Origin: Stachybotrys elegans
Lineage: Eukaryota > Ascomycota > Sordariomycetes > Hypocreales > Stachybotryaceae
Assembly: GCA_020746835.1 (NCBI GenBank)
Contig: JAGPNK010000009.1
Coordinates: 992,001-1,056,000 of the forward strand
Length of the DNA: 64,000 bases
Direction of reading: 5' to 3'
Below, in pieces: positions 1 through 11,603 of the stretch. The notes under the pieces were generated by a model. It did not search any database, was not told the origin of the DNA, and worked only from the letters and a program-made list of their open reading frames with translations. Position 1 is the first letter of the stretch. Each line of letters begins with the position of its first letter. The position numbers and the translations under genes are program-made.

Positions 1-42
1 CATGCGCTTGGCATCGATTCCGTCGTGCCGCGCGCTGGATGC

Positions 43-633
43 TCAAGGTCTCAGCTCGTCGAGATTGAGCGGCTGCTCGAGGACCTGGTGAACTGGGTCA
101 AACAGGATCTCGCCCCGCTTCGAGTCTCCCTTGAGGGCGCGCAGCTCGTCCCAAGTCATCCAGGCCCAGGGCTCGCACTTTTCAGGCTCCATGGTCTTTG
201 GGGGCGGGTGGTTGGACGTGTCAGCGCCGCGGCCTTGAGGGTTGGCAGGGCGGGTGTTGTCTCACCTGGGGCTGGGCATCAGGGTCCACCATTTCGCAAT
301 GCACAATGAGGGTCACGTAGTGCGTGCCGTACTTGTCGAACACACTGTTGGTCACGGTGAGGATCTTGACGCCTCTGACCTTGAGGCCTGTCTCTTCCTC
401 GGTCTCACGCTCGGCACAGCGGAGTATGTCCTCTCCAAACTCGAGGTGGCCGCCAGGCATCTGATAGACTCCTGGATTTCGGAGACATTAGTGAGGGAGC
501 CCGTCGCTGTTGTTTACTTACCGATCCCAGGTGCATTCTTGCGTTTCCCGATGAGGACTTTTCCATCGGGGCGTCGGACAATGGCGCCTACGCCGACTCT
601 AGGTCGAGGTTCCTCGGCGAGCTGGGGACTCAT
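43..633 (-). CDS. Nudix hydrolase, NUDT15/MutT-like
   Basis: Predicted nucleotide-diphosphate hydrolase, probably a small cytosolic house-cleaning enzyme. Three exons (633-522, 471-266, 195-43) give about 156 residues, close to the length of NUDT15-type proteins. The Nudix box is complete at about residues 45-67: GHLEFGE, then seven residues, then RETEEETGL, matching GX5EX7REUXEEXGU. The strand before it (VGVGAIVRRPDGKVLIGKR) is the usual first beta-strand region of the fold, and the C-terminal exon carries the WAWMTWDEL segment typical of this subgroup. Both introns have canonical ends (GTAAGT..CAG and GTGAGA..AAG) and keep the frame. Fold assignment is firm; the substrate (oxidised or methylated dGTP analogues, or another nucleotide) is family-level inference. 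Confidence 0.88.
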
Positions 634-3600
634 GATTTTCTTGGTGTGATGGTTGTTGAAATGCTGAAGAGGTTGACGGGGTCGTGGAGTAGCCTACCTA
701 TTCTGTTTGCTGTTTGCTGAACCTCGGCCATGCGTCGTATAGGTAGCGCAGGGGTTGTACGCGAATACGCTCTGATCGGCGCAGGACTTTTTAATAGAAA
801 AAAGAAGGGGGGAAATACAGCTATTCCCCAAGCAGTATACCTAGTATTCAATTGAAGTCTTCTTTGCTTCGCCGACTTTGCTAGTTCTTTTTATCTTAAC
901 TATCCTGCTTATCACAGCATCACCTTTGGCTTCATCTTGAGCACGGACTTATCCTACCCTATAGAGAGCCTGAGTTTGCACCATTCCATTCAAGCACACT
1001 GGTTTTGGGAAAGGTAACCAAATGCCTTTGATGAGGGCCATACATGAAAGCAAAATAATGTTTACAATTGTGTCCTGTTTTCTGCTACTTGTATTGGGAT
1101 GTTTGGTTGGTGGGTTGCTCTCGGTGGTTTCCTCGTCAATATTTGATGCTCAATTATTGGAAGTTCCACGGTATCCTTGACAATGACAAATTCTCGAACG
1201 AGTCAAACCATGCTGCCCACGGAAAGGAAAGAGAAAAAAAGCTTGCGAAGCAGAAAAGGCTGTTTATTACTGCACGGAAAATTCGAGTCCGCGACGGCAA
1301 ACCTCACGCGAAAGGCAGCGATTGCCTGGCAACGACAGATCGCACCTGCCTGGAAGCTCCCCTTATCTTCTCCACAACCCATCTCTACCTAGGAAGCAAG
1401 AAACATCGCATGATGGAAAGAATCCTTCTAACGGCCCTCTCACCAATCGCACCGGACCAGGGCATCGTCGCGCCACCACACGCCCTTTGCTGTCCCTCCT
1501 GCCGTCACGCCTCTGATCTCCTTGCCATCATCCCTTGAGAGGGGACGGATCCGACGAGTCCAGCCGTCAAAATCACCCAAATTCACCAGCATCATCCCTC
1601 ACTATTTACAGAGCCATGAGGTCACAATCAGGCATGGCTACCCGTGCCGGATTGCGGATGTCGCCTCAGTGGATCATATGTCAATGGCCGGGACGATCTC
1701 CCGATAGCAATATCTTCGCTGTTCATCGAAATCGCCCACGCGTACTCCCGCATGTCAGATTCGCCCCTCGGACGTCACGCTCCAGAGCCATATCAATATA
1801 AGAAGGTAATTGTTGGTTCAACAGATATCCCTTCGGCAGAGGACGTTTGACGTGCACCGTGTTTGGGTTGGTGCCGACAATATGTCCATCCAACCACCCA
1901 GCTTATATTCCAGCTTCCGACAGTGCGACCAATAAACGTGGTTCAGCCTCACCACTGCACTTTGGATACGAAGGCCGGACGAAACAAGGCAACGATCGGC
2001 ACATAAAACGCACGACACATGCTTCCTGAACGTTGCAACGGCCGGTATACGAGCGTTGCACTGTGTCGCAGCCAAACCTACCTGTCTCATGCCATGGGAA
2101 GTCAGCAAGCTGCATCGGTCAAGAACTATTCCGTGGCACTTAGCCTTGTGTCAAATCAAGCCGTCCATTTGCTCTCTGAGTGGCTTTCGATCGATTGAAT
2201 AAGCCCAGCATGGAGAATTGGTCGCCGTGTTTTGTTACCTAGAGTCAAGCTCCTGAGGTGCATAGTGGTCACCAACCCCCTCATCCATTTCCCGTTATGC
2301 AAGACGCAACAGTACTACGTAGCGCACGCTGCTAGAGGAAATCACTGAAACCCTTCCTGCTGAAACACAGCTGGCAGGAGCTTTACAACCGCAATTCTTC
2401 CGGTATGTTACCCTGCCTCTCAATCTATACCACATTAATTTGACCCGTGCTGACAATGACAGATCTGTCATCTGCCCCTCTGCCCCTCTCCCACGCACCT
2501 ATCACGGCACAACACATGACTCGAGATCCAGAAGCTCCTCGCCTGCCCATCTATCATTCTATGCGGCATGCTGTCTTTGCTGGTAGCGCGGGACTTCGTG
2601 CCGTGATTCAAGAGACCTGATGTGGCAACGCCGTGGCTAAGGAAGTCATCATCATACGTTCTTAGTCCCACGCTTGCCAAGACGATACATTTTGACCGCA
2701 AGAAGACCTCTCTCATGCAACGTCGGCGCTTGGAGCGATGTAATCTTTTTGCCACCCCTTATCCTACTCAATCATCTCTCATCAGCTACACTGGTTGGTC
2801 TCTCACGGGCTCCTCGACACAATATCACCATACGCCCGCTTTCATGCACGTTGGCACAGCTCGATATGAAACAAGCAGCGGATGTGTGTTCCGAGCCCAT
2901 CGCGGCCATCCTCCCGATTCAGGGATATGAGGGTGACATCGGTTACTAGTAGTATGGCACGTCCAGGCTCCATATCTCAACACTCAGAGGATGGCTCCAG
3001 GCGGCTAACGGCAGCAATGGCCATGGTTGCCGAAGTATCTGTCACAGAACAGGTCACGCGGTTGATCATGTGCCGGCGTGGAGAGACGCATGCCTCGGAA
3101 AGGTCGTTCGGCAGATTCGAGAACTTTTGCAATCCCACCTACTGTCTATTTTGAGTCGTGGATGCATGAGATACTCCCTTGGCGGCACGACGACCGCCTC
3201 CGCTTGCTGATTGAAGCCTATTCCAGCAGGGCTACCGTGGTTCGAAGGGCAGCGCCAGTGGACTGATGGAAGTCTTCGGATTCCTTGCCCGGGGGGCGGG
3301 ACGAGTACGGACTCGGGCTGCAGCCATGAATTCTGGATCACATGGGGGGAGCTGCCTTGGCCGAAGCCTCCTCCGGCACTTGGGGTAGGGGTATTCATGC
3401 TCCGCAAACAAACCGAGCTTCTGGAGAAAGATATTGAGCCCGAATGCGACGCTGAGAGGCCCTGAGACCGGGCGGTTTGGCCAATGGAGACAATCCCGGG
3501 AGCCCGGAGGAGCAGGTACCCTTGTGAGGCTCAGCTAGAAATGAACTGTCCCTGATCAGCGTTTCATCATGCCTAGGCTATGGCCCTTCGCACCAAGCAT

Positions 3601-5700
3601 CCAATCATCATGTCGGACGAAAGAAACATGGTGTATTGAGAACCCATGGACCCTGTGCGAGTGAAGAACATCAGCGGAAGGTAACGCTCCCAGCCCGTTG
3701 CATTGACCATTGAAGGCAGGACATTTCGTTTAAGCCATAGATGGCCTCTTTCCAGGCCAAGTGCTGCATCAAGGTTTCCCAGGGATGAGACTAGCTGGCA
3801 CGACGTAACGTAGGCGTGGACTGCCTCGAGCGTCGCAAGTTCTCGCCCCGAGGTGTCGACCCACCAACGTGGTATGCAAGACCGGCGAAATACCCCGTCG
3901 TATGCTCTGTCGGGATCGCGTGCTGTCGATGTAATATTCCCAGGCATTAGTGCTTCGATACTTGCAGACGGCCTGATCTCCGGTTCATGGAAAGTTGGGC
4001 ATCCGTCTATACGACTGCAGGGATAATGTGCAGTTGACCATGGGGGTAATTGGCACATCGGTGAGCGCTGAGGGGACAATCAGTTGGAGACCGAGCCCAT
4101 CCCACCATATCATCATCATGACCGTCAAGTGCAGTTGCACAACACCATACCTCGCCTCGGCTTGCTCTAGCCAAACTTTGCCATTTCTTTGGGACCGGGA
4201 TGACTGGACCAACCCTGGATTGCCCCGTGGAACAGCGGGCCGCGAAGCCGCACACCTGCCTTCACACCGTTTTGGCACTGGTAGACACTCTCTCACCTGT
4301 TTGCCCAGCGTTTGCCCGAAGCGCTGGTTCGATGAATCCAAGCCTGGGTACCGATGAGCCAGCCTATCGTGCGGCCGTTGGATTAGCACAATACGCGAGG
4401 ACCTAATGTTTTAGCTGGTCGGCATGATGGAAATTTTCCGATGTTATCGTGGGTGTGAGGCAATGTCCGGTCCGTGCCCAAAACGGCTGGACAGGGATGC
4501 CCAGGCGTCCCATCTGTACGATGCTCAATCGGGCTATCTTCATGTCGGCGACCGGACCTTCGGGTCTCGGGACGTGGACACCCATTGGATGGGGACGGAA
4601 CAGGCTCCAGCCTATTCACCAAGGCCTGCCAATGTCTGACGGACTAATTAATCAGTGATCCAATCGAATCCAGGGGCCTCTATCTGGATACATTGGCCTG
4701 CTATCGCTATCCAGAACTTGCCCAATCTCATTGACCCGATCCTCAACCCCCACTCCCCCCGGAGTCGAGGACAAGATATCATCAACTCGACGGTAAACAG
4801 GCATTGCTATCCTGGCACTGGAGCCTTGGCGATAGCGATGGGGCCACCCGGCCCATCCATTGGCATCACCCTGCTCGGCACAGGCTATCCTGCGGATCAA
4901 CGAATAGCCACTGGATGCTCAGATTGCAAGTTGCCAATCGCGGTCAATGTTCGATATATAGGTCCTAATGGTTAATGCCAAGATGAACATTCATGGCGTG
5001 CTTATGCATACGGGCACGCAAACAGTATGGCGTTCTCTCCAGGCTATCGTGACAGACAATCGACAAAGATTCCTTCATCAGCACTGGAAGCCGGGTATGG
5101 ACCTTCCCGTCAACTGACAGCATGTACGGCATGCAGCATCCATCATCTCTCAAGCCCCACAGTGACCGTGTCATATCGCAACAGTCCTCATGCAACCCTC
5201 TAGGATACTGATCGACCTCGGATGCAAGAGCCGGACTAGGTTACCCACCTTAGCATCCCAGCCTGCCACCACCACTGCCACCACCATGTGATTGCTGATG
5301 CAGCAGGTTGAGGGTTTTGGTATCGGTTTGAACAACGAGATTCCCTTTTGGCCGAAGAGTTGGCCCGTAACGGGGCCGCCGGACTCCATCAAAGAGACAA
5401 CGTGGACTGCCACATCCCTTAGTCTTATCATTTGAAGTCAGCCTTGTTCCCCGTCAGACTCGTCAGTATCTGGGCAGCTTTGTCGGCTCGTATTCTTATA
5501 AATACACCCCGATCCTCCCTAGTCGCTTAATTTTGTAGCTTGTTTTGTACCATTCCCTCCGCCGGCATCAACTTCTTTTTGGTTACTCTTACACAATACA
5601 AGATATCTTCATTAGGGCATACCAGTGATCACCCACTCGACATAGATTGCCTTGTTTCTCCACCAACATACACATCCTGATCCAATAGACACATTTCATC
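634..5700. other. 5-kb gene-free region
   Basis: No reading frame here has a recognisable domain, fungal codon bias or plausible splicing; the longest (1068-1538 on +) reads as noise. No tandem array, terminal inverted repeat or transposase remnant was seen. The last 250 bp are the promoter and leader of the GH3 gene, with a TATA-like element at 5497-5504. A non-coding RNA or a strongly decayed repeat cannot be excluded by eye. Confidence 0.5.
5497..5504 (+). promoter_or_regulatory. TATA-box-like element of the GH3 gene
   Basis: TATAAATA lies about 200 bp upstream of the ATG at 5701. The stretch in between is a pyrimidine- and CA-rich leader typical of fungal 5' UTRs. Assigned by sequence and position only. 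Confidence 0.45.
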
Positions 5701-8598
5701 ATGGAGACTGACAATAGTCTTGCTACGGCGGCTTCTACGCCTTACACCGAGCTCTCACCACCGAGCACCCCTCCTCAGAAGAACGAGATCCTTGGCGATG
5801 CCCGCTCAATAGCAAAGGCCAAGCTGTCTGCGTTGACACTGGAGGAGAAGGTACAGTTCTGTTGAACCTCTCTAGTATAGCCGTACTAATTCCCCATTCA
5901 GGTCTCTCTGCTTACAGCAGCAGACTTTTGGAGGACTAAAGCCATCCCGGAGAAGGGCATCCCGGCCATCAAGACTACAGACGGACCCAATGGTGCTCGT
6001 GGCGGCATCTTTGTTGGCGGAACCAAGGTATTTGATCAAGGCAAATTGAGCCGGCTCTGCTAACGTCCAAAGGCGGCGCTTTTCCCTTGCGGGATCTCGC
6101 TGGCGGCGACATGGAATAAAGACTTGTTGTTCGAAGTCGGCCAACACCTCGCCGACGAGGCTAGGGCGAGATCCGCCGAAATGCTTCTCGCACCAACCGT
6201 CTGCTTACATCGTCATCCTTTGGGAGGGCGCAACTTCGAGTCTTTCTCCGAGGATCCTCTTTTGACGGGGAAGCTGGCGGCACAGTACATCAAGGGACTA
6301 CAAGGGAAGGGCGTCGCGGCCACCATCAAGCGTATGTCTATCTAAATTCATCAGCCTCTATGATATGAGATGCTGACCGAAATCAGACTTCGTTGGAAAT
6401 GAGCAGGAGACGCATCGGCTGACAATTGACTCCATCATCATGGAGCGCCCGCTTCGCGAGCTATACCTTCGCCCCTTCGAGATTGCTGTCCGCGAGGCAA
6501 ACCCATGGGCTATCATGACATCGTACAACCTTGTCAATGGAGTCCATGCTGATATGAACTTCCATACCCTGAAGGACATTCTTCGCGGAGAATGGAAATA
6601 CGACGGGTCAGCCACTCAACCCTAAATACTGAGAGCCTACTGACTGTTAACAGAACCGTTGTCTCGGACTGGGGCGGCATTAACTCGACGGCCGAGTCTC
6701 TGCAGGCTGGTTGCGACATCGAGTTTCCTTTCTCCTCAAAATGGCGCTTTGACAAGGTTGTCAAGTGCATAGAGGAGGGGAAATTGACAGTGGAAGACAT
6801 TGACAGGGCAGCAGAGAATGTTCTCACTCTGGTGGAGCGTATCAAGGGTGACAACATGGACCCGGAGGCTCCCGAGATGGAGGATAACCGGGAAACCACA
6901 AGGCAACTCATCCGGACGGCAGGCCATGAAGGACTTACTCTGCTCAAAAACAATGACGACCTCCTACCCCTCTGCCCCAAGAAGACGAAAATCGCCGTCA
7001 TCGGGCCCAACGCGAATCGTGCCATCGCAGGAGGAGGCGGCAGCGCCAGCCTGAACCCTTACTACAACACAGCTCCACTGGACAGCATCCGACGCATCGC
7101 AGAGAAGGAGGTGGCCTTTGCACAGGGGTGTCACATCCACAAATGGCTCCCAGTGGCATCTAACTTCTGTACTGATAAAGCAGGCAAGCCCGGTGTTAAC
7201 ATCAACTGGTATGCCGGCGACAAGTTCCAAGGTGAACCTGTGGTTGTTCAGAGACGTACCAACACTGATCTCTTCCTCTGGGACTCGGCCCCCCTGGACC
7301 AAGTAGGCCCCGAGTGGTCGGCCGTAGCCACGACATATCTCACGCCGACAGCCACCGGGAAACACACCATCAGTTTCATGAGTGTCGGTCCTGGAAAGCT
7401 GTACGTCAACGGAGAGATGCGGTTGGACCTCTGGGATTGGACAGAAGAAGGCGAAGCCATGTTTGACGGCTCGATCGACTACCTGGTGGAGGTAGACATG
7501 GAGGCTGGAAAGGCTGTCGAGCTCCGGGTCGAGATGACGAACGAACTGCGACCCATCGCGAAGCAGAAGCAGTTTAACATGACTCACAAGTACGGCGGCT
7601 GCCGCATCGGCTTCAAGCAAGAGGATAAAGTGGATTACGTCCAGGAAGCGGTCGATGCGGCGCGGGCCGCAGATGTGGCGGTGGTAATCGTGGGCGTCGA
7701 TGCTGAGTGGGAGTCGGAGGGCTACGACCGGCAGACGATGGATCTGCCAGTTGACGGAAGCCAGGACAGGCTCATTGAGGCGGTCGTCAAGGCCAACCCG
7801 CGCACCGTCGTGGTCAACCAGTCTGGCAGCCCGGTTCACATGCCTTGGGCGTCACGGGTGCCTGCAATCTTACAGGGATGGTATCAAGGGCAGGAAGCTG
7901 GCAATGCGCTGGCTGATGTGCTGTTTGGTATTCAGAGCCCGAGCGGCAAGCTTCCGGTTGGTCAATGTATGTTGTGTGCTGAGTCGCAGGGCTAACAAAG
8001 ATGCAGGCTACGTTTCCCGAACGCATCGAACATACACCGGCGTGGCACAACTGGCCCGGCGAGAACCTCAAGGTTCTATACGGCGAGGGTCTCTATGTCG
8101 GATACAAGCACTACGATCGCACGCGCATCGCTCCCCTGTTCCCATTTGGTCATGGCCTCTCATACACCACGTTTGAGTACGGACGACCTGAGGTGTCGAG
8201 CAGGACGCTGAAGGAGGACGGCAGCATTAATATCACGCTGGCCATCTCCAACATTGGAGAGAGGGCCGGTTCCGAAGTGGTCCAAGTATATGTGCATGAC
8301 GTGAAGAGCCGGCTGCCGCGGCCTGAGAAGGAGCTTGTTGCCTTTGAGAAGGTTTTCCTCGAGGCGGATGAGACAAGGCACATCACCATCAGCCTCGACA
8401 AGTACGCAGTGGGGTACTATGATGAGTCGATTCCTGGCTGGATCGCGGAGGAGGGTGCATTCAAGGTGCTGATAGGAGCGTCGAGCACAGACATCAGGTA
8501 AGGCGAACCATTGACCTAGTGACGTGAGGCAGGAAGCTGACAACGATAGGCGAACCACCGTGTTCCAGGTCAAGGAGTCCTTTACATGGGTGTTTTGA
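5701..8598 (+). CDS. GH3 beta-glucosidase with PA14 domain, probably cytosolic
   Basis: Hydrolyses terminal beta-linked glucose or related sugars from oligosaccharides or glycosides. Seven exons (5701-5850, 5902-6027, 6073-6331, 6387-6606, 6654-7956, 8007-8497, 8550-8598) give about 865 residues. The N-terminal GH3 barrel shows TTDGPNG (about 75-81), KHF (178-180) and the nucleophile motif VVSDWGG, with Asp257 as predicted nucleophile. A PA14 insert follows at about 410-560 (INWYAGDKF), then the second GH3 domain (KLPATFPER) and a Fn3-like C-terminus (FPFGHGLSYTTFEY). This order is that of intracellular fungal GH3 enzymes such as Aspergillus bglL-type proteins. There is no signal peptide: the N-terminus is acidic and Ser/Pro-rich. 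The donor at 7957 (GTTGGT) is non-optimal but is the only one found that keeps the frame, and it pairs with a good GCTAAC branch site. Confidence 0.92.
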
Positions 8599-9221
8599 CG
8601 AGAAGACGTTGCGGCATAACTTGTTTCCTGTGTTCATCTCTAGGGCCTCCTCGGGGCGTGTTATTTGTTTGTGTCACCTGCTACACGTCGTGGACAGGTG
8701 TAAGATGGTATTTGCAAGAATGATATCACGAGGGAATATGGCTTCCATACCACCTACGCACTGCACTGTACAACAAATATGAGTACACCAGAATAAGGAG
8801 GAGCATGTGCGTGAAACGATGTTGAGTTCGCAGGCCTCGAGCAGCGGTGTGTGTGATCCAAAAACCGAGTTGAGAATAGGGCGCTGGTCGAGCAGGATTT
8901 CATGACCACGGAGGTGTGAGCTGCTCGTCATTGAGGCTTGAGATCCTTGAGGGGTTATCATTCTTCAGTTGATATGTTCATTCTAGCGCTAGTTCTGGTC
9001 AGTGTCTGGGTCCATCTGCCATTGAAGCGTTTGCATACCTCTGAGAGCGTGATTACACGTGCCGACATGCCCTCGACCTTTGCAGTCAACACATCGGCGT
9101 TTTATCTCTTGTTTCTTTTCCTTCGTGTAGGACATGCATCCACTCCATAATATCCTGTCTAGTCTCAAGAAGAGGACAACCGTGGGGATATCGAAACTCC
9201 TGTTAATTCTGCCTGGCTGCT
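8599..9221. other. Intergenic region between convergent genes
   Basis: Holds the 3' ends of the GH3 gene (+) and the Y14 gene (-). No coding or repeat structure seen. Confidence 0.6.
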
Positions 9222-9755
9222 TTATGCGTCGCGCTCCTTGGCCTCGGGGCTCCTGCTGCGGCTCCGGCCGCCCCGTCGTCCCCCGCCGGGTCGCCCCCCG
9301 CGAGCACCCTTTCCTGGCGGCGGCCTGACGAAGGCGAAGTCGACGGCGACGGTCTGTTCAAGGAGCTTGGTATCGTGGGCGTCGTTGATGGCGGCGCGGG
9401 CTTCCTCGAGCGTGGCGTACTCGATCAATGCGTAGCCCTAGGGCAGCAGCGTGTCAGTTTTCAGGCCTCGAGGCGCAAGCGCGCACACACTACTCTCTCT
9501 CTCTCTTACCTTGACGTATCCGCTGCGGCGGTCGAGGTTCAGGTGTAGGTTCTTGATCTCGCCGTACTCGCCAAACTTTTCCTGAATGGCCTCCTCGTCG
9601 GCCTCCTCGTGGACGTTTGTGACGATGATGATCCAGCCTTCGATGGAGCGCACGGCTGTGGCTTTGGCGTGCGTTTGCATCTCGGACTCGTTGCGGGCGG
9701 GAGGGGGGGAGCCCTCGTTGTCGACAACGTCGACGTCCATTTCCACGTCGGCCAT
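9222..9755 (-). CDS. RBM8A: RNA-binding protein Y14 (RBM8A), exon junction complex core
   Basis: Orthologue of Y14/RBM8A, which pairs with Mago in the exon junction complex and acts in nuclear mRNA processing and surveillance. Two exons (9755-9510, 9437-9222) encode 153 residues. The acidic N-terminus ([15 protein letters not shown]) leads into the conserved [19 protein letters not shown] segment, then one RRM with [28 protein letters not shown] split between lines of the model at the intron, and a Gly/Arg-Ser tail ending [13 protein letters not shown]. Length and domain order match the family closely. The intron splits the RRM between GYVK and GYALIEY and carries a CT dinucleotide run (about 9490-9507) just inside its donor. 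Confidence 0.95.
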
Positions 9756-10367
9756 GGCGGGTGTGATGAGTGTCGGGTTGTTTGGGAGGGGAGGAGTGCT
9801 GGTTCCAAGACTTGAGCCTGCACCCTGGTGATGCCCCGCGAGATGCGACCTGGAGCTGGCTTCAGTATTGGTCACGTGATTTATCATTGGGGAGCCTATG
9901 TGCACGAAACACAAGTTAGGTGGTAATTAATGGGGACATGATGTGCATGCTACCTGGTATGGCAAGTTACGCGACGCGGAAAGTACGAATATTCGCAAAT
10001 ATTTTGTCCACAAGTTTGCTGCACGGCTTGGTGCTGTGGCGAGCAGATAACTTTTCTGTATTTCATGCATTGTGAGCAAGGTGAAAACTCAATCCAGTGC
10101 CTCTGCAAGCATAGCCCTTCGCCTCCCACTTCACAATTGACTCTTTTGAATGCATGGCCCGCGCGGACGAATTTAGTGTATTGACAAACGACACCGGACG
10201 CCTAGTAGAGCCGTCGCGCTTCGTCGCACCTCTCTATAATCATGGCGAGGGTGCTCAGCCTGCCGACCGACCCGACCTAATCCTGCTGTCTCCAGCTCGT
10301 TTCGAGCATCCATGGAGTGTATCGCAGCCAGCCATCGTGATCTCCTTCCTTCGTCGCCATTCGTTCC
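9756..10367. other. Intergenic region upstream of Y14 and downstream of eS30
   Basis: Promoter side of the Y14 gene plus the 3' flank of eS30. Open frames here do not resemble proteins. No repeats seen. Confidence 0.55.
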
Positions 10368-10745
10368 TTATGAGCCGGGGTTGGGGTTCATCTGTCGAGG
10401 GGGTTAGCATGCTGCGCCCAGTTGGTAGGCTCCTTCGGTCCTTCTCACCTTGCGCTTGCCACCGGTCAGGGCGACGTTGACGAATCGTCGGGTGTACTTG
10501 AGGCGCTTGAGGGCGCGGCCCTTGGGAGTCTTGGGCTTCTCCTGGGCTTCAACCTGTGGGAGGGCGCGTTAGTCATTCGGGAGGTTCGGTCGCTGGAGGG
10601 GGGGGTTATCGGTGCAGTCGTACTTTGGGGGTCTGAGACTTGACCTTGCCTGGAGGAGAAATGTCAGCGACGAGATGCGTATGGCAGCGGCGGAGGATTT
10701 CATCGACGTACCGGCACGGGCAAGAGATCCGTGAACTTTACCCAT
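10368..10745 (-). CDS. RPS30: 40S ribosomal protein eS30
   Basis: Small basic protein of the 40S ribosomal subunit. Four exons, very short on average (about 34, 26, 105 and 24 nt), splice to 62 residues starting [20 protein letters not shown] and ending KRKMNPNPGS, the complete conserved eS30 sequence. There is no N-terminal ubiquitin-like fusion as in animal FAU; standalone eS30 is usual in fungi. The last intron (GTGAGA..ACAG, with a TGCTAAC branch site) separates KRK from the terminal MNPNPGS, so the final coding exon is 24 nt including the stop. Automated prediction could easily miss this exon or run on through the intron. Confidence 0.95.
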
Positions 10746-11603
10746 GGTGATGGATTGTGGTGATGAGTGATGTGGTTGATTGAAGCGACAGTTAGGTCAG
10801 AGTGTAGCGTGGGAATTTGACAATTTCTGGCGAAGGCTTGTGGGCGGAGGCAAGATCACGTGAGCGGGGATGACTGATGCCCTCAAAAATGCCCTGAGGC
10901 AGGGGCGGCGTTAAGTGCTGCTAAATCCAGAGGCGCGCGCGGGGGTCGGAGAAACATGCTACCGAAGGCTGCTTTCATCGCTGGTCCACATGTATGTATC
11001 TAATTCCACCAATAATGCCCCGCCGGGCATGAGTTCCGGAAATGCACTTAGAGTTCAACGGACGAGCCGCGATTTGGGTTCTGCGACTAAGAGATCAGGG
11101 TGGGCTGCACGCTCCCAATGAATCACCGTACATTCGCGGACATATGGTGGCTTGAGTGGACTCGTAGCAAAACGACATCTACCGCATCAAACACGTGCGT
11201 CTTTGCTTTTGGTGGCAGGAAGGAATTGCAAAGCGCAAGCAGCATCCAAACACCGATCGGCAGGGATAGTAATAAACAAATAATCCCATGCTGTAATAAA
11301 TTCAGAAATCGCACATTTCGATGATGGCATTCCTGGGTCTCTAATGGTGGTTCTAGTTTCAGAGGCGGAGGGATCCAAGCCTCGGTTCGCTGTTATCGCG
11401 GATCCTGCTGCATCGTAACTTCTGACGTCATCATCCGCCTAAGGCCAACCACTCCCACGATAACCCATTTGGTGGCTTTACATTGCATGCATATTAGTTA
11501 TTTACACACATGAACTCGCTTGCGTTTTCCGTTATAGGTTTCTTATCTGTTTAAACCCAACTATTTCGTACACTATTCATGACAAGACTGAACAGCATAC
11601 ACT
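10746..11603. other. Divergent intergenic region eS30 / PAF-AH-like
   Basis: Shared upstream region of the eS30 gene (-) and the lipase-like gene (+). No coding sequence or clear repeats seen. Confidence 0.55.

Noticed and set aside
1068..1538. 156-residue open frame in the left gene desert
   Set aside because: No domain, no codon bias, contains many rare combinations and no splice context; consistent with chance.
6964..7839. 291-residue open frame antisense to the GH3 gene
   Set aside because: Shadow of the well-supported GH3 coding strand; no recognisable protein features.
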